A stretch of DNA of 64,000 bases from Chitinispirillaceae bacterium (GTDB taxonomy: Bacteria > Fibrobacterota > Chitinivibrionia > Chitinivibrionales > Chitinispirillaceae): contig JAFGIN010000212.1 in NCBI GenBank assembly GCA_016929595.1, positions 1-64,000 on the forward strand. The letters run 5' to 3'. A program made the translations under genes and the position numbers. The first letter of the stretch is position 1, and each line of letters starts with the position of its first letter. Below the pieces are notes generated by a model, which saw only the letters and a program-made list of their open reading frames with translations, was not told the DNA's origin and did no database searches. This document shows positions 8,988-18,919 of this stretch, piece after piece.

Positions 8988-9455
8988 TCAGAAATGGTTC
9001 CAGATTGTATCTGTACCGGTGACAATTCTGCGTAATGTAACAGTTCTCTGATCAACAATTGATCCGATCTGACCATTTGACTCCACTTTGAGGAATAAAG
9101 TATCTCCGGAATATTCATCTTTCAGGGTAACAGAATACCACCCATCTTCAAACCTGATATGGTTAAATCCATCTCTCCACCCTGGTTGTTCATTTAACTT
9201 TTGCATTGCCTGCAATAAGCCATACTCACTGATAGACATTGCTTTTCTCCCATTAATCTCTTCCCTGTTACGAAAATTTTTAAGCAAAAAAACAACCGTT
9301 ATTCCAATCAAAAGCAGTGTTGCTGATATAATTACAATCCGAAGAATTACTCCACCGGATGAATGCCCTGATCGTTCATTGCAACCGGTATTCAGACCTC
9401 TTTTTTTTTCATGTGACCTGCGAAGTAGATCGGTAACCAGCTTTTGTATAATCAT
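8988..9455 (-). CDS. Single-pass membrane protein, possibly pilus-related
   Basis: A 155-aa protein with a basic N-terminal 30 residues, one membrane helix (about 37-58), and an external domain with EYGLLQAMQKLNEQPGWRDGF and GWYSVTLKDE. The helix followed by a periplasmic domain, the spacing and the position beside the pil operon recall minor pilins of the PilX type, but I see no prepilin peptidase site. It lies 38 bases after the PilZ gene on the same strand. The function is not known from the sequence. Confidence 0.55.
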   Translation of the reverse strand: MIIQKLVTDLLRRSHEKKRGLNTGCNERSGHSSGGVILRIVIISATLLLIGITVVFLLKNFRNREEINGRKAMSISEYGLLQAMQKLNEQPGWRDGFNHIRFEDGWYSVTLKDEYSGDTLFLKVESNGQIGSIVDQRTVTLRRIVTGTDTIWNHF

Positions 9456-9493
9456 TTATAAAAATCACCTTTCCCGGATAACGTTGTCACAGT

Positions 9494-10660
9494 TTACCGC
9501 CACTGATTAAGCTGCCGCTGTTTATCAAAAACAAATTTAATGATCTTTTCACGTGATGGAGTATCCATATCAAGAAATGATACATGATGCCTGTACATAG
9601 AAGCAGATTTAACATCAATCAAGCTAACTTTCAAAATTTTTCCTGTCTGCCCGTTAAAAGCCACAGTACTTAGCTGAAAATTGATGTTTATTAGCCCCCC
9701 AGGTACCAGTGGTCTGTTAAGAATAAAACTAAGTCCCCCACCACTGATATCGACAATTTTCCCCTCAAACTGTTTTCCAACCAGCAGCTTGTCATCATCA
9801 CTCACGGCTTGAAGAATACGTATTTTTAATGGAAGATTAACCTCAATTCTTACAAACTGCCGTAATTGATTTCTTTTCATCTCTCTTGTATGCTGCAACT
9901 CAACAATCTGACTATCTTTGTCAAATGATAGTACCCGCATTTCAATTGCATATAAACCATCCCCCTGCCGGGCAAAGGCAATCGCAACCTGATGACCTGG
10001 ATGAAAAGCGGGTACATCTTCCATACCGCGCTCAATCTGGATTCTCAGATAAGGCTCAAAATTCATTATGACCAATGCGCGATATGAAGTTGATTTATTC
10101 GAACCGCAAAGCAGCGAGATTTTCTGTCCGATTTCAATATTCCGTGTTGATACGATCGGATGTTCAAATGGCAGATAATTGTATCCAAGCTTCTTTCGAA
10201 TATTTGAAAGAATCATACATTCATCAATCATCTCTTTCGATGATAACTTTTTACCATTTAATAACTCGATCTCTTTTTCGATGCCTATTTCGAAAATCGC
10301 GATGGATTGAAAAATTGCATTAATATCAGTGATATTACCATGTGCAGCAATTTGTCTGAGTCTGAGGATTTCATGCTCAGTCAGCTCAGATTTCTTAAAA
10401 TAATCATTCAATAGTGATTCAGAAAATTCCCTTTTATCCTGATGAATTTTTAATCTCATTCTCAAATAAAAAACCATTAAAACAGCAAATATCGTAATAC
10501 AGGTGATTGTCATCCATATTACAATCCCGGTGTCAGCACCTTTCCAGTTTATTTGCTCGAGCAAACTTCTGGCCTGTAATGGTTTGACAATACCCAAAAA
10601 CAGCAGTACCACTAATGCTATCACTGTTTCATGATTTTTTTTCATCATGCAAAGAGACAT
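9494..10660 (-). CDS. Membrane-anchored PilZ (c-di-GMP-binding) protein
   Basis: A 388-aa protein with a hydrophobic N-terminus (about 12-30), a second membrane helix (about 47-68), a cytoplasmic coiled region, a YcgR-like N-domain (about 175-260), and a C-terminal PilZ domain (about 265-380). The PilZ domain carries both c-di-GMP contacts: RxxxR in RQFVRIEVNL and DxSxxG in DISGGGLSF. It probably senses c-di-GMP to control pili or surface motility, given the neighbouring pil genes. The start at 10660 is favoured by an AGAGG site six bases upstream over the internal ATGs. Confidence 0.8.
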   Translation of the reverse strand: MSLCMMKKNHETVIALVVLLFLGIVKPLQARSLLEQINWKGADTGIVIWMTITCITIFAVLMVFYLRMRLKIHQDKREFSESLLNDYFKKSELTEHEILRLRQIAAHGNITDINAIFQSIAIFEIGIEKEIELLNGKKLSSKEMIDECMILSNIRKKLGYNYLPFEHPIVSTRNIEIGQKISLLCGSNKSTSYRALVIMNFEPYLRIQIERGMEDVPAFHPGHQVAIAFARQGDGLYAIEMRVLSFDKDSQIVELQHTREMKRNQLRQFVRIEVNLPLKIRILQAVSDDDKLLVGKQFEGKIVDISGGGLSFILNRPLVPGGLININFQLSTVAFNGQTGKILKVSLIDVKSASMYRHHVSFLDMDTPSREKIIKFVFDKQRQLNQWR

Positions 10661-10970
10661 ATCTGACCTCTATTAATCGTATCTTCCGTCGATATTAAAG
10701 TCTATCTTTTTTTAAATAAATACTTTACTCCAAAAAGAAGCATGATCTTCTCAGCACTTTTCCACAAGAGGAACTCTATCCTTACAGGAATATATAGTTG
10801 TATATGCTCCTGAGTTATGATACAATCCATAATACGTTCAGAAACAAAATTACTGCTATGTATCTTGAAGTAACAACCGCTCCAGTATGATTTTTTTTAA
10901 GGAAAAAATCATAAAGCGGCCAGCAAGTATAACAAAACAGACAGCGCGCATTGAATATCAGGAGTTTTTA
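10661..10970. other. 310-base divergent intergenic region
   Basis: Separates the leftward PilZ gene from the rightward HDOD pair and must hold promoters for both. I could not place them confidently. An open frame runs through the last 84 bases (from 10887) into the next gene but lacks a ribosome binding site, so I treat it as non-coding. Confidence 0.4.
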
Positions 10971-11294
10971 ATGAAAAAAATCCCGGTTGATAAAGTTCAG
11001 GATGGTATGATTCTATTTCGGGATGTATGTGGCCCATCAGGAAACATCTTACTATCCAGGGGAACCGTTATCTCTTCAGCACTGGGAAGAAGGCTTAAAA
11101 ACTGGGGTATAACGACAATAACAGTTGAAGGGAAAGAGGATTCAACGCAGGAACAGAAAGAGGTATCCGTTTCTGAAGAGGAACTAAGAAATGAGATGCA
11201 GGGCATATTCTCAGGTGTTACTGACAATCCCATAATGAAAAAAATATTTATTGCAGCTTATCATTACCGTTTACATAAAACAAAACAGGAATAA
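10971..11294 (+). CDS. Small protein of HD-domain type N-terminal region
   Basis: A 107-aa soluble protein starting at an ATG preceded by AGGAG. It begins MKKIPVDKVQDGMILFRDV and continues GNILLSRGTVISSALGRRLKNWGI; this resembles the small beta-barrel module found ahead of HD-GYP domains (DUF3391-like), here as a free-standing protein. It sits 52 bases ahead of an HDOD gene and is probably co-transcribed. I infer a signalling partner of the HDOD protein. Confidence 0.6.
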   Translation: MKKIPVDKVQDGMILFRDVCGPSGNILLSRGTVISSALGRRLKNWGITTITVEGKEDSTQEQKEVSVSEEELRNEMQGIFSGVTDNPIMKKIFIAAYHYRLHKTKQE

Positions 11295-11346
11295 CATCTG
11301 TACCCGGTGATCTTATACATATCCAATCTAAAAATGAGGATTTCAA

Positions 11347-12207
11347 GTGCAGCAAAAAAAACAAATCAGACAATCACTAGAATTGATCTCTTCAATTCCG
11401 ACTCTTCCTGTCGTTATTGAAAAACTCACACGTCTGCTTCAGAATCCCCAGACATCAGCCGAAGAGATTGGAAAGGCTATTACAACAGATCAGGCGCTTG
11501 CATCAAAGGTACTCAAGCTTGTAAACTCTGCATTTTATGGATTTCCTGGAAAAATCAGCACTATCACCCATGCGATAGTAATTCTCGGTTTTTCTACAGT
11601 CAAAAACGTTGTACTTACTGCATCAATTTTTGACGCATTCCGAAAAAAGGGAACCGGCATTGAAGGCTTTGATCTTGAACACTTCTGGCTTCATTCGATC
11701 GCCTGTGGTGCTGCAGCGCAGTCAATAGCAAAAATTACAGGAAGCAATCAAAAAGAGGAATGTTTTATCGCCGGCCTGGTCCATGACATTGGGAAAATAA
11801 TACTTTGTCAACACCTTCCGGAAGAGTTCCATGAGGCATATGTTTTCGCAAAAGAAAACTCAATACTATTTTTCCAGAGTGAAAACGCACTCTTTGATGT
11901 GACACATCAGGAAATCGGCGGATTTCTGGCTGAACGCTGGAATCTACCCAAAGATCTTCAAAACGCAGTTAAATTTCACCATGCCCCATCCCCAACCCGT
12001 GATTATTATATGATGACTGCAATTGTTCATTGCGCAGATATTCTCATTCGTGCCCTCAACTATGGTAACGGAGGAGATATGAAAATACCCGTTATGTCAG
12101 ATAATGTCTGGAAAAATCTCGGAATGGATTCAATACCCCTGAGCCAGCTTTTTGAAGCGATAAATGATGAGATCGAAAAAGCATCGATTTTTCTTCAAAT
12201 CACGTGA
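11347..12207 (+). CDS. HDOD domain signalling protein
   Basis: A 286-aa protein made of one HDOD domain (about 10-210): LISSIPTLPVVIEKL, the long helical SSAEEIGKAI-like segment, LKLVNSAFYGFPGKISTITHAIVILGF, and an HD motif in CFIAGLVHDIGKIILCQHL. HDOD proteins act in signal transduction linked to c-di-GMP, motility and stress and often lack enzymatic activity; here the HD pair is kept. The GTG start is preceded by GAGGA. It is paired with the small gene upstream and lies close to a PilZ gene, which suggests one c-di-GMP-linked surface control unit. Confidence 0.82.
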   Translation: MQQKKQIRQSLELISSIPTLPVVIEKLTRLLQNPQTSAEEIGKAITTDQALASKVLKLVNSAFYGFPGKISTITHAIVILGFSTVKNVVLTASIFDAFRKKGTGIEGFDLEHFWLHSIACGAAAQSIAKITGSNQKEECFIAGLVHDIGKIILCQHLPEEFHEAYVFAKENSILFFQSENALFDVTHQEIGGFLAERWNLPKDLQNAVKFHHAPSPTRDYYMMTAIVHCADILIRALNYGNGGDMKIPVMSDNVWKNLGMDSIPLSQLFEAINDEIEKASIFLQIT

Positions 12208-12211
12208 TATC

Positions 12212-12415
12212 CTAACCAAGATCTTCTCCTGCTTGTACATCTTGTACCGACTGTAACCGCTCCATTTCTGCTATTTTTTGTTTAAGTACCCGCCGGGCAG
12301 CCTGCTTCTGGTAATAATCTTTAGGTAATTCGATACCTTTTAGAAGGGCATACAAGGCCGATAGTCCAATCAACAACCCTACCTGAAAGGGAATTGGAAC
12401 ACTAAAGATATCCAT
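12212..12415 (-). CDS. Small membrane protein coupled to the glycosyltransferase gene
   Basis: A 67-aa protein with one membrane helix (about 9-27) and a charged C-terminal helix (KDYYQKQAARRVLKQKIAEMERL). The ATG at 12415 has GAGG eight bases upstream and lies just after the stop of the upstream gene; a GTG at 12424 would overlap that gene. It is probably co-translated with the GpgS-like enzyme. I do not recognise the family. Confidence 0.5.
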   Translation of the reverse strand: MDIFSVPIPFQVGLLIGLSALYALLKGIELPKDYYQKQAARRVLKQKIAEMERLQSVQDVQAGEDLG

Positions 12416-12417
12416 AC

Positions 12418-13329
12418 TCAGCACCTCATCAGTTTACCATATGGCTCCAGCTCAATGTCACAGCCATCATTACTAAGTATACAATTACCCAACATAGACA
12501 TTTCAATACATTCATTTGATAGGGTCAGAATTCCACGTGAATGCATCTTATGCATAAATACTCTGAGAATTGAAGCAGCCATAAAGTGCAACTGCTCAAT
12601 TGAACGGTTCCGGTGCGTTCGGTGATCCATATCGACCTGTGCAATGCAATCTCCTCCACAGTTAAACCAGGTATCCAGTAGAAGCCCGATCTCTACAGAG
12701 TAACCTGACCAGAACGGAAATGCCCTGAATACATCACGGCGTAGAGCATACTCTCCTGAAAGCGGCTGACATATATCTTTTAGCTCTGGAACAAAAAACT
12801 CGATCAATGGTTTTACCAGCAGCTCAGTTACTCGCCCCCCCTGCTGTTCCAACCGACAGGAATCAATCACCAATGGTCGATTGTAAAAAGATTTTACCAA
12901 TACCTTTTCAGGATAATTGAGCATCACTCCCAGCAAGCCATAAATAAACCTTTGATCAAAATCGATCAGATCAGAATCAATAAAAATTATAATCTCACCT
13001 TTTGTAACAAATTGCGATTTCCACAGTGCAACGCCTTTTCCCTGGCATTGAACCGAGGGGCCGATATCATCCAGTGCAAATACTTTCGCCCCATTTTTTT
13101 CTGCGACCCTTGCAGTTTCATCACTTGAGTGACCATCAATTACAACTATTTCATCAACAAGAGCCCACTCATCAACACAATATCTTTTAATTTTTGAGAT
13201 TATGGTCCCAATAGTTGATTCCTCGTTTAATGCTGGAATAACAACCGAAACAGAATGCCCACACAGCTGTTTAGCATTTACTAATGAAACAGCATCGGAA
13301 AACAACGAATGGTGAAAAGTATCAAACAC
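12418..13329 (-). CDS. Glucosyl-3-phosphoglycerate synthase-like glycosyltransferase
   Basis: A 303-aa GT-A glycosyltransferase. Motifs: SVVIPALNEESTIGTII (nucleotide-sugar binding), DEIVVIDGHSSDETA, and the DxD-type IIFIDSDLIDFD. The family-specific acceptor region has QGGRVTELLVKPLIEFFVPEL, QPLSGEYALRRDVF and GYSVEIGLLLDTW, with AQVDMDHRTHRN near the end. These match GpgS, which makes glucosyl-3-phosphoglycerate from an NDP-glucose and 3-phosphoglycerate on the way to the compatible solute glucosylglycerate. No phosphatase (GpgP) gene is adjacent. The GTG start has a perfect GGAGG eight bases upstream. Confidence 0.8.
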   Translation of the reverse strand: MFDTFHHSLFSDAVSLVNAKQLCGHSVSVVIPALNEESTIGTIISKIKRYCVDEWALVDEIVVIDGHSSDETARVAEKNGAKVFALDDIGPSVQCQGKGVALWKSQFVTKGEIIIFIDSDLIDFDQRFIYGLLGVMLNYPEKVLVKSFYNRPLVIDSCRLEQQGGRVTELLVKPLIEFFVPELKDICQPLSGEYALRRDVFRAFPFWSGYSVEIGLLLDTWFNCGGDCIAQVDMDHRTHRNRSIEQLHFMAASILRVFMHKMHSRGILTLSNECIEMSMLGNCILSNDGCDIELEPYGKLMRC

Positions 13330-13548
13330 TTAAAATGCCTCCATCAAGACAGACAAAATAGTTACGCAAACGGTCAGGTTCAACATTTAAATACATAAGG
13401 TTTTCTTTAAATCGTATAATTGAAGTATCTGAAAGTGTAAGGCGAATAATTTCCATGGGTATTGTGTACACTCTTGGATAGACCTGAATTTTATATATAT
13501 ATTATGTAGTATAAGCAATCATTTGTGATACATTTTGAAGGTTGTGCT

Positions 13549-14664
13549 ATGATTTTTTTAATACAATTTTTATATATGCCTAATTTAGTTAAACGCTTAT
13601 GTAAGTTAGTTCTAACTCTCTTTTTTGTTTCAACTTCTTTTACGGCATTCTCTCCCGCTTACTCAAAAACCATCCATCTTTCACCGGTGATCCCTATTCG
13701 ACCATTACCTGTTCGTAATATTCAATTCAGTCCTGATGGCAAATTTATGGCAGTCCCCAATCTTATAACTGCCGGCAGCATAGGAATTTTTACCGTTTCC
13801 CAAGAGAGTAAAATCTCTTCTCTTCCATCACGTGTCAGCGAACGTGATTTTTACCGTGTCGCCGGAGTTTCTTATTTTGCAAACAAAAAAAAGAATGTCC
13901 CTCCTCTTATTTACCTGAATCTTCCCGAATTAATGAGCGGGTATACAGTGGCATTTTCACCTGGAGGAGAGGAGCTGGCTGTTAGTGGAGGCGATAAAAT
14001 TTTAATGTACTCAACAAAAGACTGGAAACAATCCCGAACGATAACTATGGGCCGAAATGCAACCAGATGCGTTTTTTCGCCTGATGGTAAGCACCTTGCA
14101 GCACTGGCGGATGGTAAAATCTACATAATCGAAACATCTATGTATACAGTTCGTGCAACCATAGAGCCGGCAACAAATCACCTCTTCGCAGACATGACAT
14201 TCAGCGGGGATGGCTCCATCGTTGCCACACTTGAATACCGTAATATTATAATGGATCATGTACCCCGTGTGCGTCTTTTCAGCACTGTAAACGGTGACAT
14301 AGAACGGGAATTACCCTATTTTGAAGAAAAGCTCGATGACAATCCTGGGAAACATTACCCATTGATCTCCTTTACTCCTGCCGACAGTGCACTGATTGTT
14401 ACCTTTGAACGGCCATTTAAAGGGAAAACTGTTATTATTAAAAGTAATGATGGAAGCAGGATACGGGAACTGAAAGGTTCACATCATAATATTTCGCCCG
14501 ATAAATCCATGCTAGCAGCTGGTGGAACAATCTATGATCTCGCAACCTGGAACAGCATTGGAAAATATAAGTCAGGAACGCTATGCTGTTCTTTCTCGCC
14601 AACCGATCACACTATTGCAACTGTAGCCACGGAGTCGCTGAGACGTTATAAGATTGAGAAATGA
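13549..14664 (+). CDS. Exported beta-propeller (WD40-like) protein
   Basis: About 371 aa, with a signal peptide ending near AYSKT and then repeated propeller blades, recognisable by repeats of F-S-P/G-D-G-x-x-(L/I)-A: FSPDGKFMAV, FSPGGEELAVSGG, FSPDGKHLAALADG, FSGDGSIVATLE and FSPTDHTIATV. The ATG at 13549 has AAGG upstream; a GTG at 13525 is in frame but has no such site. Propellers of this kind usually mediate protein contacts; no catalytic motif is visible. The gene is single. Confidence 0.7.
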   Translation: MIFLIQFLYMPNLVKRLCKLVLTLFFVSTSFTAFSPAYSKTIHLSPVIPIRPLPVRNIQFSPDGKFMAVPNLITAGSIGIFTVSQESKISSLPSRVSERDFYRVAGVSYFANKKKNVPPLIYLNLPELMSGYTVAFSPGGEELAVSGGDKILMYSTKDWKQSRTITMGRNATRCVFSPDGKHLAALADGKIYIIETSMYTVRATIEPATNHLFADMTFSGDGSIVATLEYRNIIMDHVPRVRLFSTVNGDIERELPYFEEKLDDNPGKHYPLISFTPADSALIVTFERPFKGKTVIIKSNDGSRIRELKGSHHNISPDKSMLAAGGTIYDLATWNSIGKYKSGTLCCSFSPTDHTIATVATESLRRYKIEK

Positions 14665-15118
14665 GAAGTATTAAAGTTGACTGCCGGTGTATACTACTAT
14701 TAACTCTTAATAACTGTGCCGGCATCATCTTTCATCCATATGTACGCTGGAATAGGCATAATTTAACCCCTTAAAAAATGATAAATGGGTATATTAATCA
14801 TCATGGGATTAATATACCAAGATGTAATCACCCCGCGATGTGACGGCCGTTACTAATCGTCACTTTTTTTATTTTTATCTTTTACCATAGGTCCTGTAAC
14901 AGAAATGAATCACCATTGAACGCAATAAGTATAATTTCATACAAAATCTCTACAGATCAGTATTTTTATTACTAAGGATAGAACGTGCTGGAAGGTTTTA
15001 ACCCCAATAAACATACAGATTCAAATTTTATTTTCGGACTATTTTCGATATTTGAGACAGGAACGAATTTCCTATGCATAAAACCTTCCTGAAAAATCGA
15101 TCAGACAGAGGTAAGATC
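14665..15118. other. 454-base intergenic region
   Basis: Holds a perfect 12-base inverted repeat at 14788-14818, listed separately, and the upstream region of the fibro-slime gene. An in-frame ATG at 15074 exists for that gene but lacks a ribosome binding site. Nothing else is recognised. Confidence 0.4.
14788..14818. repeat. Perfect 12-bp inverted repeat
   Basis: GGTATATTAATC at 14788-14799 is mirrored by GATTAATATACC at 14807-14818 with a 7-base loop. No T-run follows on either strand, so a terminator is unlikely. It could be an operator for the fibro-slime gene or a simple hairpin. Confidence 0.5.
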
Positions 15119-17326
15119 ATGAAAAAAGATCTATTTTTACGAATTTTCTATACTACACTATTAATTTCACCTCTCTTTTTCCTATTTCTAAGCAGCGAAA
15201 GTGCAGCTCAAAATTTCCCGGATACGCTGGACATGGATGTCACCTTTTATGATTTTCATCCGGATAAGAGTAATCCGGAGTTCGAGCCAGACCACGAGGG
15301 CGGATTACGTCGCGACATGGTGTCTTCAACCCTTTCACCGGACAGAAAGCCTCTAAAAGGACCAGCTCCATTTTTCAGCCACTATATAAACAAATGGTTC
15401 AAACCGTGGACTCCGGGAGATTTTACACGGCCGGTTTATACAGATAGAAACGGCACATTTGGAGGAATTGACACGGTTGACCATGATACATCATTCAAAA
15501 ACATTGTCATTCAAAAAACTTTGCCGTTTATCCATAAAGGAAATGGCATATACCTGTTTGAACGATCTGGACAAAACGGAACGGAAGAGTTTTTCTGGAT
15601 AGATAAAGACGGATTCGGAATAGAACCGGCAAACAAAAATCACAACTATTCATTCACCATGGAACTTCATACTGTATTCACTTATAAAAGCGGCCTCACC
15701 TTTGAATTTCTCGGTGATGATGATGTATGGGCATTCATTAATGGTAAACTTGCAATGGATCTTGGGGGAATGCATCAGGCGGAAGCAGGCTCAATCCATC
15801 TTGACAATAGGGCTTCCGAACTTGGCCTTGAGGCAGGAAAACAGTACACATTTGATTTCTTCTATGCCGAACGTCACACACACAACAGTAGAATCAAGAT
15901 CACCACGAATCTCTTTACACCTACATCGATACTGCGGCTCTACGAAAGGCCGGGGGCACCTGATATAAACGGAAACACCCCATTGAAAGCTCTTGATACC
16001 ATTCCGGCAGGATCATCCTATACCATTTATGCACACGCATTTGACAGTATCAGATGGAGACCGGAATGGGACAGCCACGTCACCTGGCAAATTGATGACC
16101 CGCAGCGTAAAGTAACCATCACTTCTCAGAATGAAGGTATCCTCTCTATTTTGCCAAACGGAAGCTCTGGCAGTATCACGATCACTGCCAGATTTATAAA
16201 CCCTGATATCCCGAATGCTGAGCCGGTTTTCACATCATTACAGCTTTTTATCAACTCTGGGAAGAATGATCCGGTATCACTTAAACCGCTATCTGCAGTT
16301 ACCAGAGACAGTGATGGAAACGGGTATATAGACAGAATAGAATTAAAATATGACACAACAATGACGCTCATCAAAAAACCGGAAGAAAATATTACTGTAA
16401 AAAGTAATGGCATTACCTTTAAGGTTGATAGCATATATTCTGAAAACGGAACAGCATCCGGAAAAACATTTTATCTTATTCTTGCAGAACAGCGTGGAAA
16501 AGAACTTCAGACAGACTGGACTCCATCACTGACAATTGGTGCATTTGAAAATATCAATTCTGTTACTACTGTTCCAGTCTCAGACGGAGCTGGTCCGGTT
16601 GCAGATAAGGTATATTACTACCCGGGAAGCACAAACTCAGCCGATACTCTGAGAGTTATCATCAGCGAGCTGATCAAATGGCCTCCGAATCCGGATGTTA
16701 ATCAGATTTTCAGGTATTTTCAGGGTACAACGCCCAGAAGCAATGCATTTACATCAATGACTGTTGTTGATGATTCAACTGCCACACTGATTGTATCTTC
16801 AACTATAGACATAAATGTTCTAAAGGACAGCATTCAATTGACATCATCGGGAGGTGTTACTGACCTTCTGCTCACGAAACCTCATCAAAACGGGCGTAAA
16901 GCACCAATACAGTGGGGAACACTATCAATTACCTATTCACCAAGCTCAAATCCGTTTTCTCCAGATACGCCCATACCTCTTACTATACGTGACTATTACA
17001 AAAACGTACTCGACAAAACAGATAAGAATGCTGCAACCGGAGTCGTCGTAGGAGTCCATGTGAAAGGGAAACCACTTATGGTACTGCCCGGTAGTAGGGA
17101 CAGCTCATATGGTAAGGTTTACATCTATGATCCGACAGGTAATCTTATCAACCAGCTGAGTTTATACAAAGCCAAAGGCAGCAATGATTATGGAATCTAC
17201 TGGAATGGCAAAAATAAAAAAGGACGGGTAGCAGGGAGAGGCAGCGCCTATCTGTTTGTTGTCCTGACAACAGATGCTGATCGAGTGACAAGGAAGGGGA
17301 GATTTAAAGTGGGGATCAAATTCTGA
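15119..17326 (+). CDS. Fibro-slime domain surface protein
   Basis: A 735-aa exported protein. After the signal peptide (about 1-30) is a fibro-slime/PA14-like domain (about 35-265) with LTFEFLGDDDVWAFINGKLA, MDLGGMHQAEAGSIHLD and YTFDFFYAERHTHNSRIKI. This domain is characteristic of Fibrobacter outer-surface proteins linked to adhesion to cellulose. Ig-like beta regions follow. The C-terminal 90 residues form a FlgD-Ig-like tail (VYIYDPTGNLINQL, then GIYWNGKNKKGRVAGRGSAY) of the sort used for sorting or anchoring. The start at 15119 has AGAGG seven bases upstream and gives a proper signal peptide; the longer frame from 15074 does not. Probably a substrate-binding surface protein. Confidence 0.82.
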   Translation: MKKDLFLRIFYTTLLISPLFFLFLSSESAAQNFPDTLDMDVTFYDFHPDKSNPEFEPDHEGGLRRDMVSSTLSPDRKPLKGPAPFFSHYINKWFKPWTPGDFTRPVYTDRNGTFGGIDTVDHDTSFKNIVIQKTLPFIHKGNGIYLFERSGQNGTEEFFWIDKDGFGIEPANKNHNYSFTMELHTVFTYKSGLTFEFLGDDDVWAFINGKLAMDLGGMHQAEAGSIHLDNRASELGLEAGKQYTFDFFYAERHTHNSRIKITTNLFTPTSILRLYERPGAPDINGNTPLKALDTIPAGSSYTIYAHAFDSIRWRPEWDSHVTWQIDDPQRKVTITSQNEGILSILPNGSSGSITITARFINPDIPNAEPVFTSLQLFINSGKNDPVSLKPLSAVTRDSDGNGYIDRIELKYDTTMTLIKKPEENITVKSNGITFKVDSIYSENGTASGKTFYLILAEQRGKELQTDWTPSLTIGAFENINSVTTVPVSDGAGPVADKVYYYPGSTNSADTLRVIISELIKWPPNPDVNQIFRYFQGTTPRSNAFTSMTVVDDSTATLIVSSTIDINVLKDSIQLTSSGGVTDLLLTKPHQNGRKAPIQWGTLSITYSPSSNPFSPDTPIPLTIRDYYKNVLDKTDKNAATGVVVGVHVKGKPLMVLPGSRDSSYGKVYIYDPTGNLINQLSLYKAKGSNDYGIYWNGKNKKGRVAGRGSAYLFVVLTTDADRVTRKGRFKVGIKF

Positions 17327-17568
17327 TTCCAAATCATTGTTCACTCCCCCGCCGGGCTCAATGACGCCCATTGATTAAACTTTCCAGGTGCAAAACCGGG
17401 GCTTCGGGGCCCTCAGCCACCGGTGACCGGAAAATGTCTGATTGATCTTGTCGAAATGCTCTCGAACGGTGGCTGAAGCTCTCGAAACCACCTTCCGAAA
17501 TTCAGAAAAAAAGTCCGCGCTCTATATGGATGATCCCGTAAGAGCTGGCAGGCGATATTTTCTGATGT

Positions 17569-18774
17569 TCAGGCATCCTCCTCACCAGTTCCCCAGTGTT
17601 CGAGAACGTAATCCAGATCCTTATCCCCTCGGCCACTAAGGTTAACCAGAATGGTTCCACTGCCCATTTCACGCGCTTTTTTAAGTGCGAAAGCAACGGC
17701 ATGAGAGCTTTCGATTGCAGGGATAATGCCTTCCTGACGGCTCAATTTGAAGAAGGCATGCTTACATTCTTCATCAGAACAGGTTACATATTCAACCCGC
17801 CCGGTATCTTTGAGGTAGCAGTGCTCCGGTCCAACACCGGGATAGTCCAGACCACTTGCACAAGAGTAGACAGGAGCAGGAGAACCGTCCTCATTTTGCA
17901 GCAGGTAGCATCTGAAGGCATGAATGATCCCTTCGGTGCCATAAGTCATTGTTGCAGCATGTTCACCAATTTTTGTACCAACGCCCAGAGGTTCCACTCC
18001 ATAAATGTTACATGGATCATCAAGAAACCCTGTAAAAATACCCATCGCATTTGAACCGCCCCCTACACAGGCGCAGATAGCATCAGGGAGTTCACCTGTC
18101 ATCTCAACAAATTGCTCTCGGGCTTCCACACCTACAATAGCCTGGAAATCCCGAACCATCATAGGAAACGGGTGTGGCCCAACCACCGAACCGATGCAAT
18201 ATATTGAATTCTGATAATCAGCCAGGTAGGCTTCAAATGCCGAATCCACAGCTTCCTTCAGGGTTTTGAGACCATGAGTAACCGGGATAACCTTGGCACC
18301 AAGAAGTTTCATGCGGGAGACATTGGGTGCCTGTTTGACAATATCCACTTCTCCCATGTGAACTTCGCACTCAAGACCAAAATAAGCAGCCGCTGTTGCA
18401 AGAGCCACACCGTGTTGGCCAGCTCCGGTTTCTGCGATGATTTTTTTCTTACCCATGAAACGTGCCAGAAGCCCTTCACCCATACAGTGGTTGATCTTGT
18501 GAGCACCAGTATGGTTGAGATCTTCACGTTTAAGATAGATCTGAGCGCCACCGTTTTTTTCGGACAGCTTTTTGGCATGATATACAGGAGTCGGTCGTCC
18601 CTGAAAATGTTTGCGAATATAGCGCAATTCATTGATAAAACTCGCGTCCCGGGAGATACGCCCATACGCTTCAATTATCTCTGTGAAAGCGGCTTCAAGC
18701 TGTGGTGGTAAAAATTTGCCGCCGTATTTTCCGAAAAAACCCTCTTTATCGGGAAGTTGGGAAGATTTTTGCAT
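17569..18774 (-). CDS. trpB: Tryptophan synthase beta chain
   Basis: A 401-aa PLP enzyme that joins indole and L-serine to give L-tryptophan. It shows the TrpB start [15 protein letters not shown], the PLP lysine in [15 protein letters not shown], the [10 protein letters not shown] loop, the phosphate-binding [12 protein letters not shown], and [12 protein letters not shown] near the end. Length and motifs fit the standard TrpB1 class. The start at 18774 is chosen because AAGGA lies eight to nine bases upstream; an in-frame start at 18822 would add 16 atypical residues. No trpA or other trp gene is beside it. Confidence 0.93.
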   Translation of the reverse strand: MQKSSQLPDKEGFFGKYGGKFLPPQLEAAFTEIIEAYGRISRDASFINELRYIRKHFQGRPTPVYHAKKLSEKNGGAQIYLKREDLNHTGAHKINHCMGEGLLARFMGKKKIIAETGAGQHGVALATAAAYFGLECEVHMGEVDIVKQAPNVSRMKLLGAKVIPVTHGLKTLKEAVDSAFEAYLADYQNSIYCIGSVVGPHPFPMMVRDFQAIVGVEAREQFVEMTGELPDAICACVGGGSNAMGIFTGFLDDPCNIYGVEPLGVGTKIGEHAATMTYGTEGIIHAFRCYLLQNEDGSPAPVYSCASGLDYPGVGPEHCYLKDTGRVEYVTCSDEECKHAFFKLSRQEGIIPAIESSHAVAFALKKAREMGSGTILVNLSGRGDKDLDYVLEHWGTGEEDA

Positions 18775-18919
18775 GACATGATCCTTTGATAGTAATGAAA
18801 AACTGTATTTCATAATATACAAATATTTTTCGACAAAAAGTAACTCTGTGTCAGTATATCATAACGGAACTAATAGTAACTCCCGTGGAGACTCAACCCT
18901 ATATGCATAAATCCGGGTG

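Noticed and set aside
18775-18822. Longer TrpB start
   Set aside because: The 16 extra residues are not TrpB-like and the internal ATG at 18774 has the better ribosome binding site.
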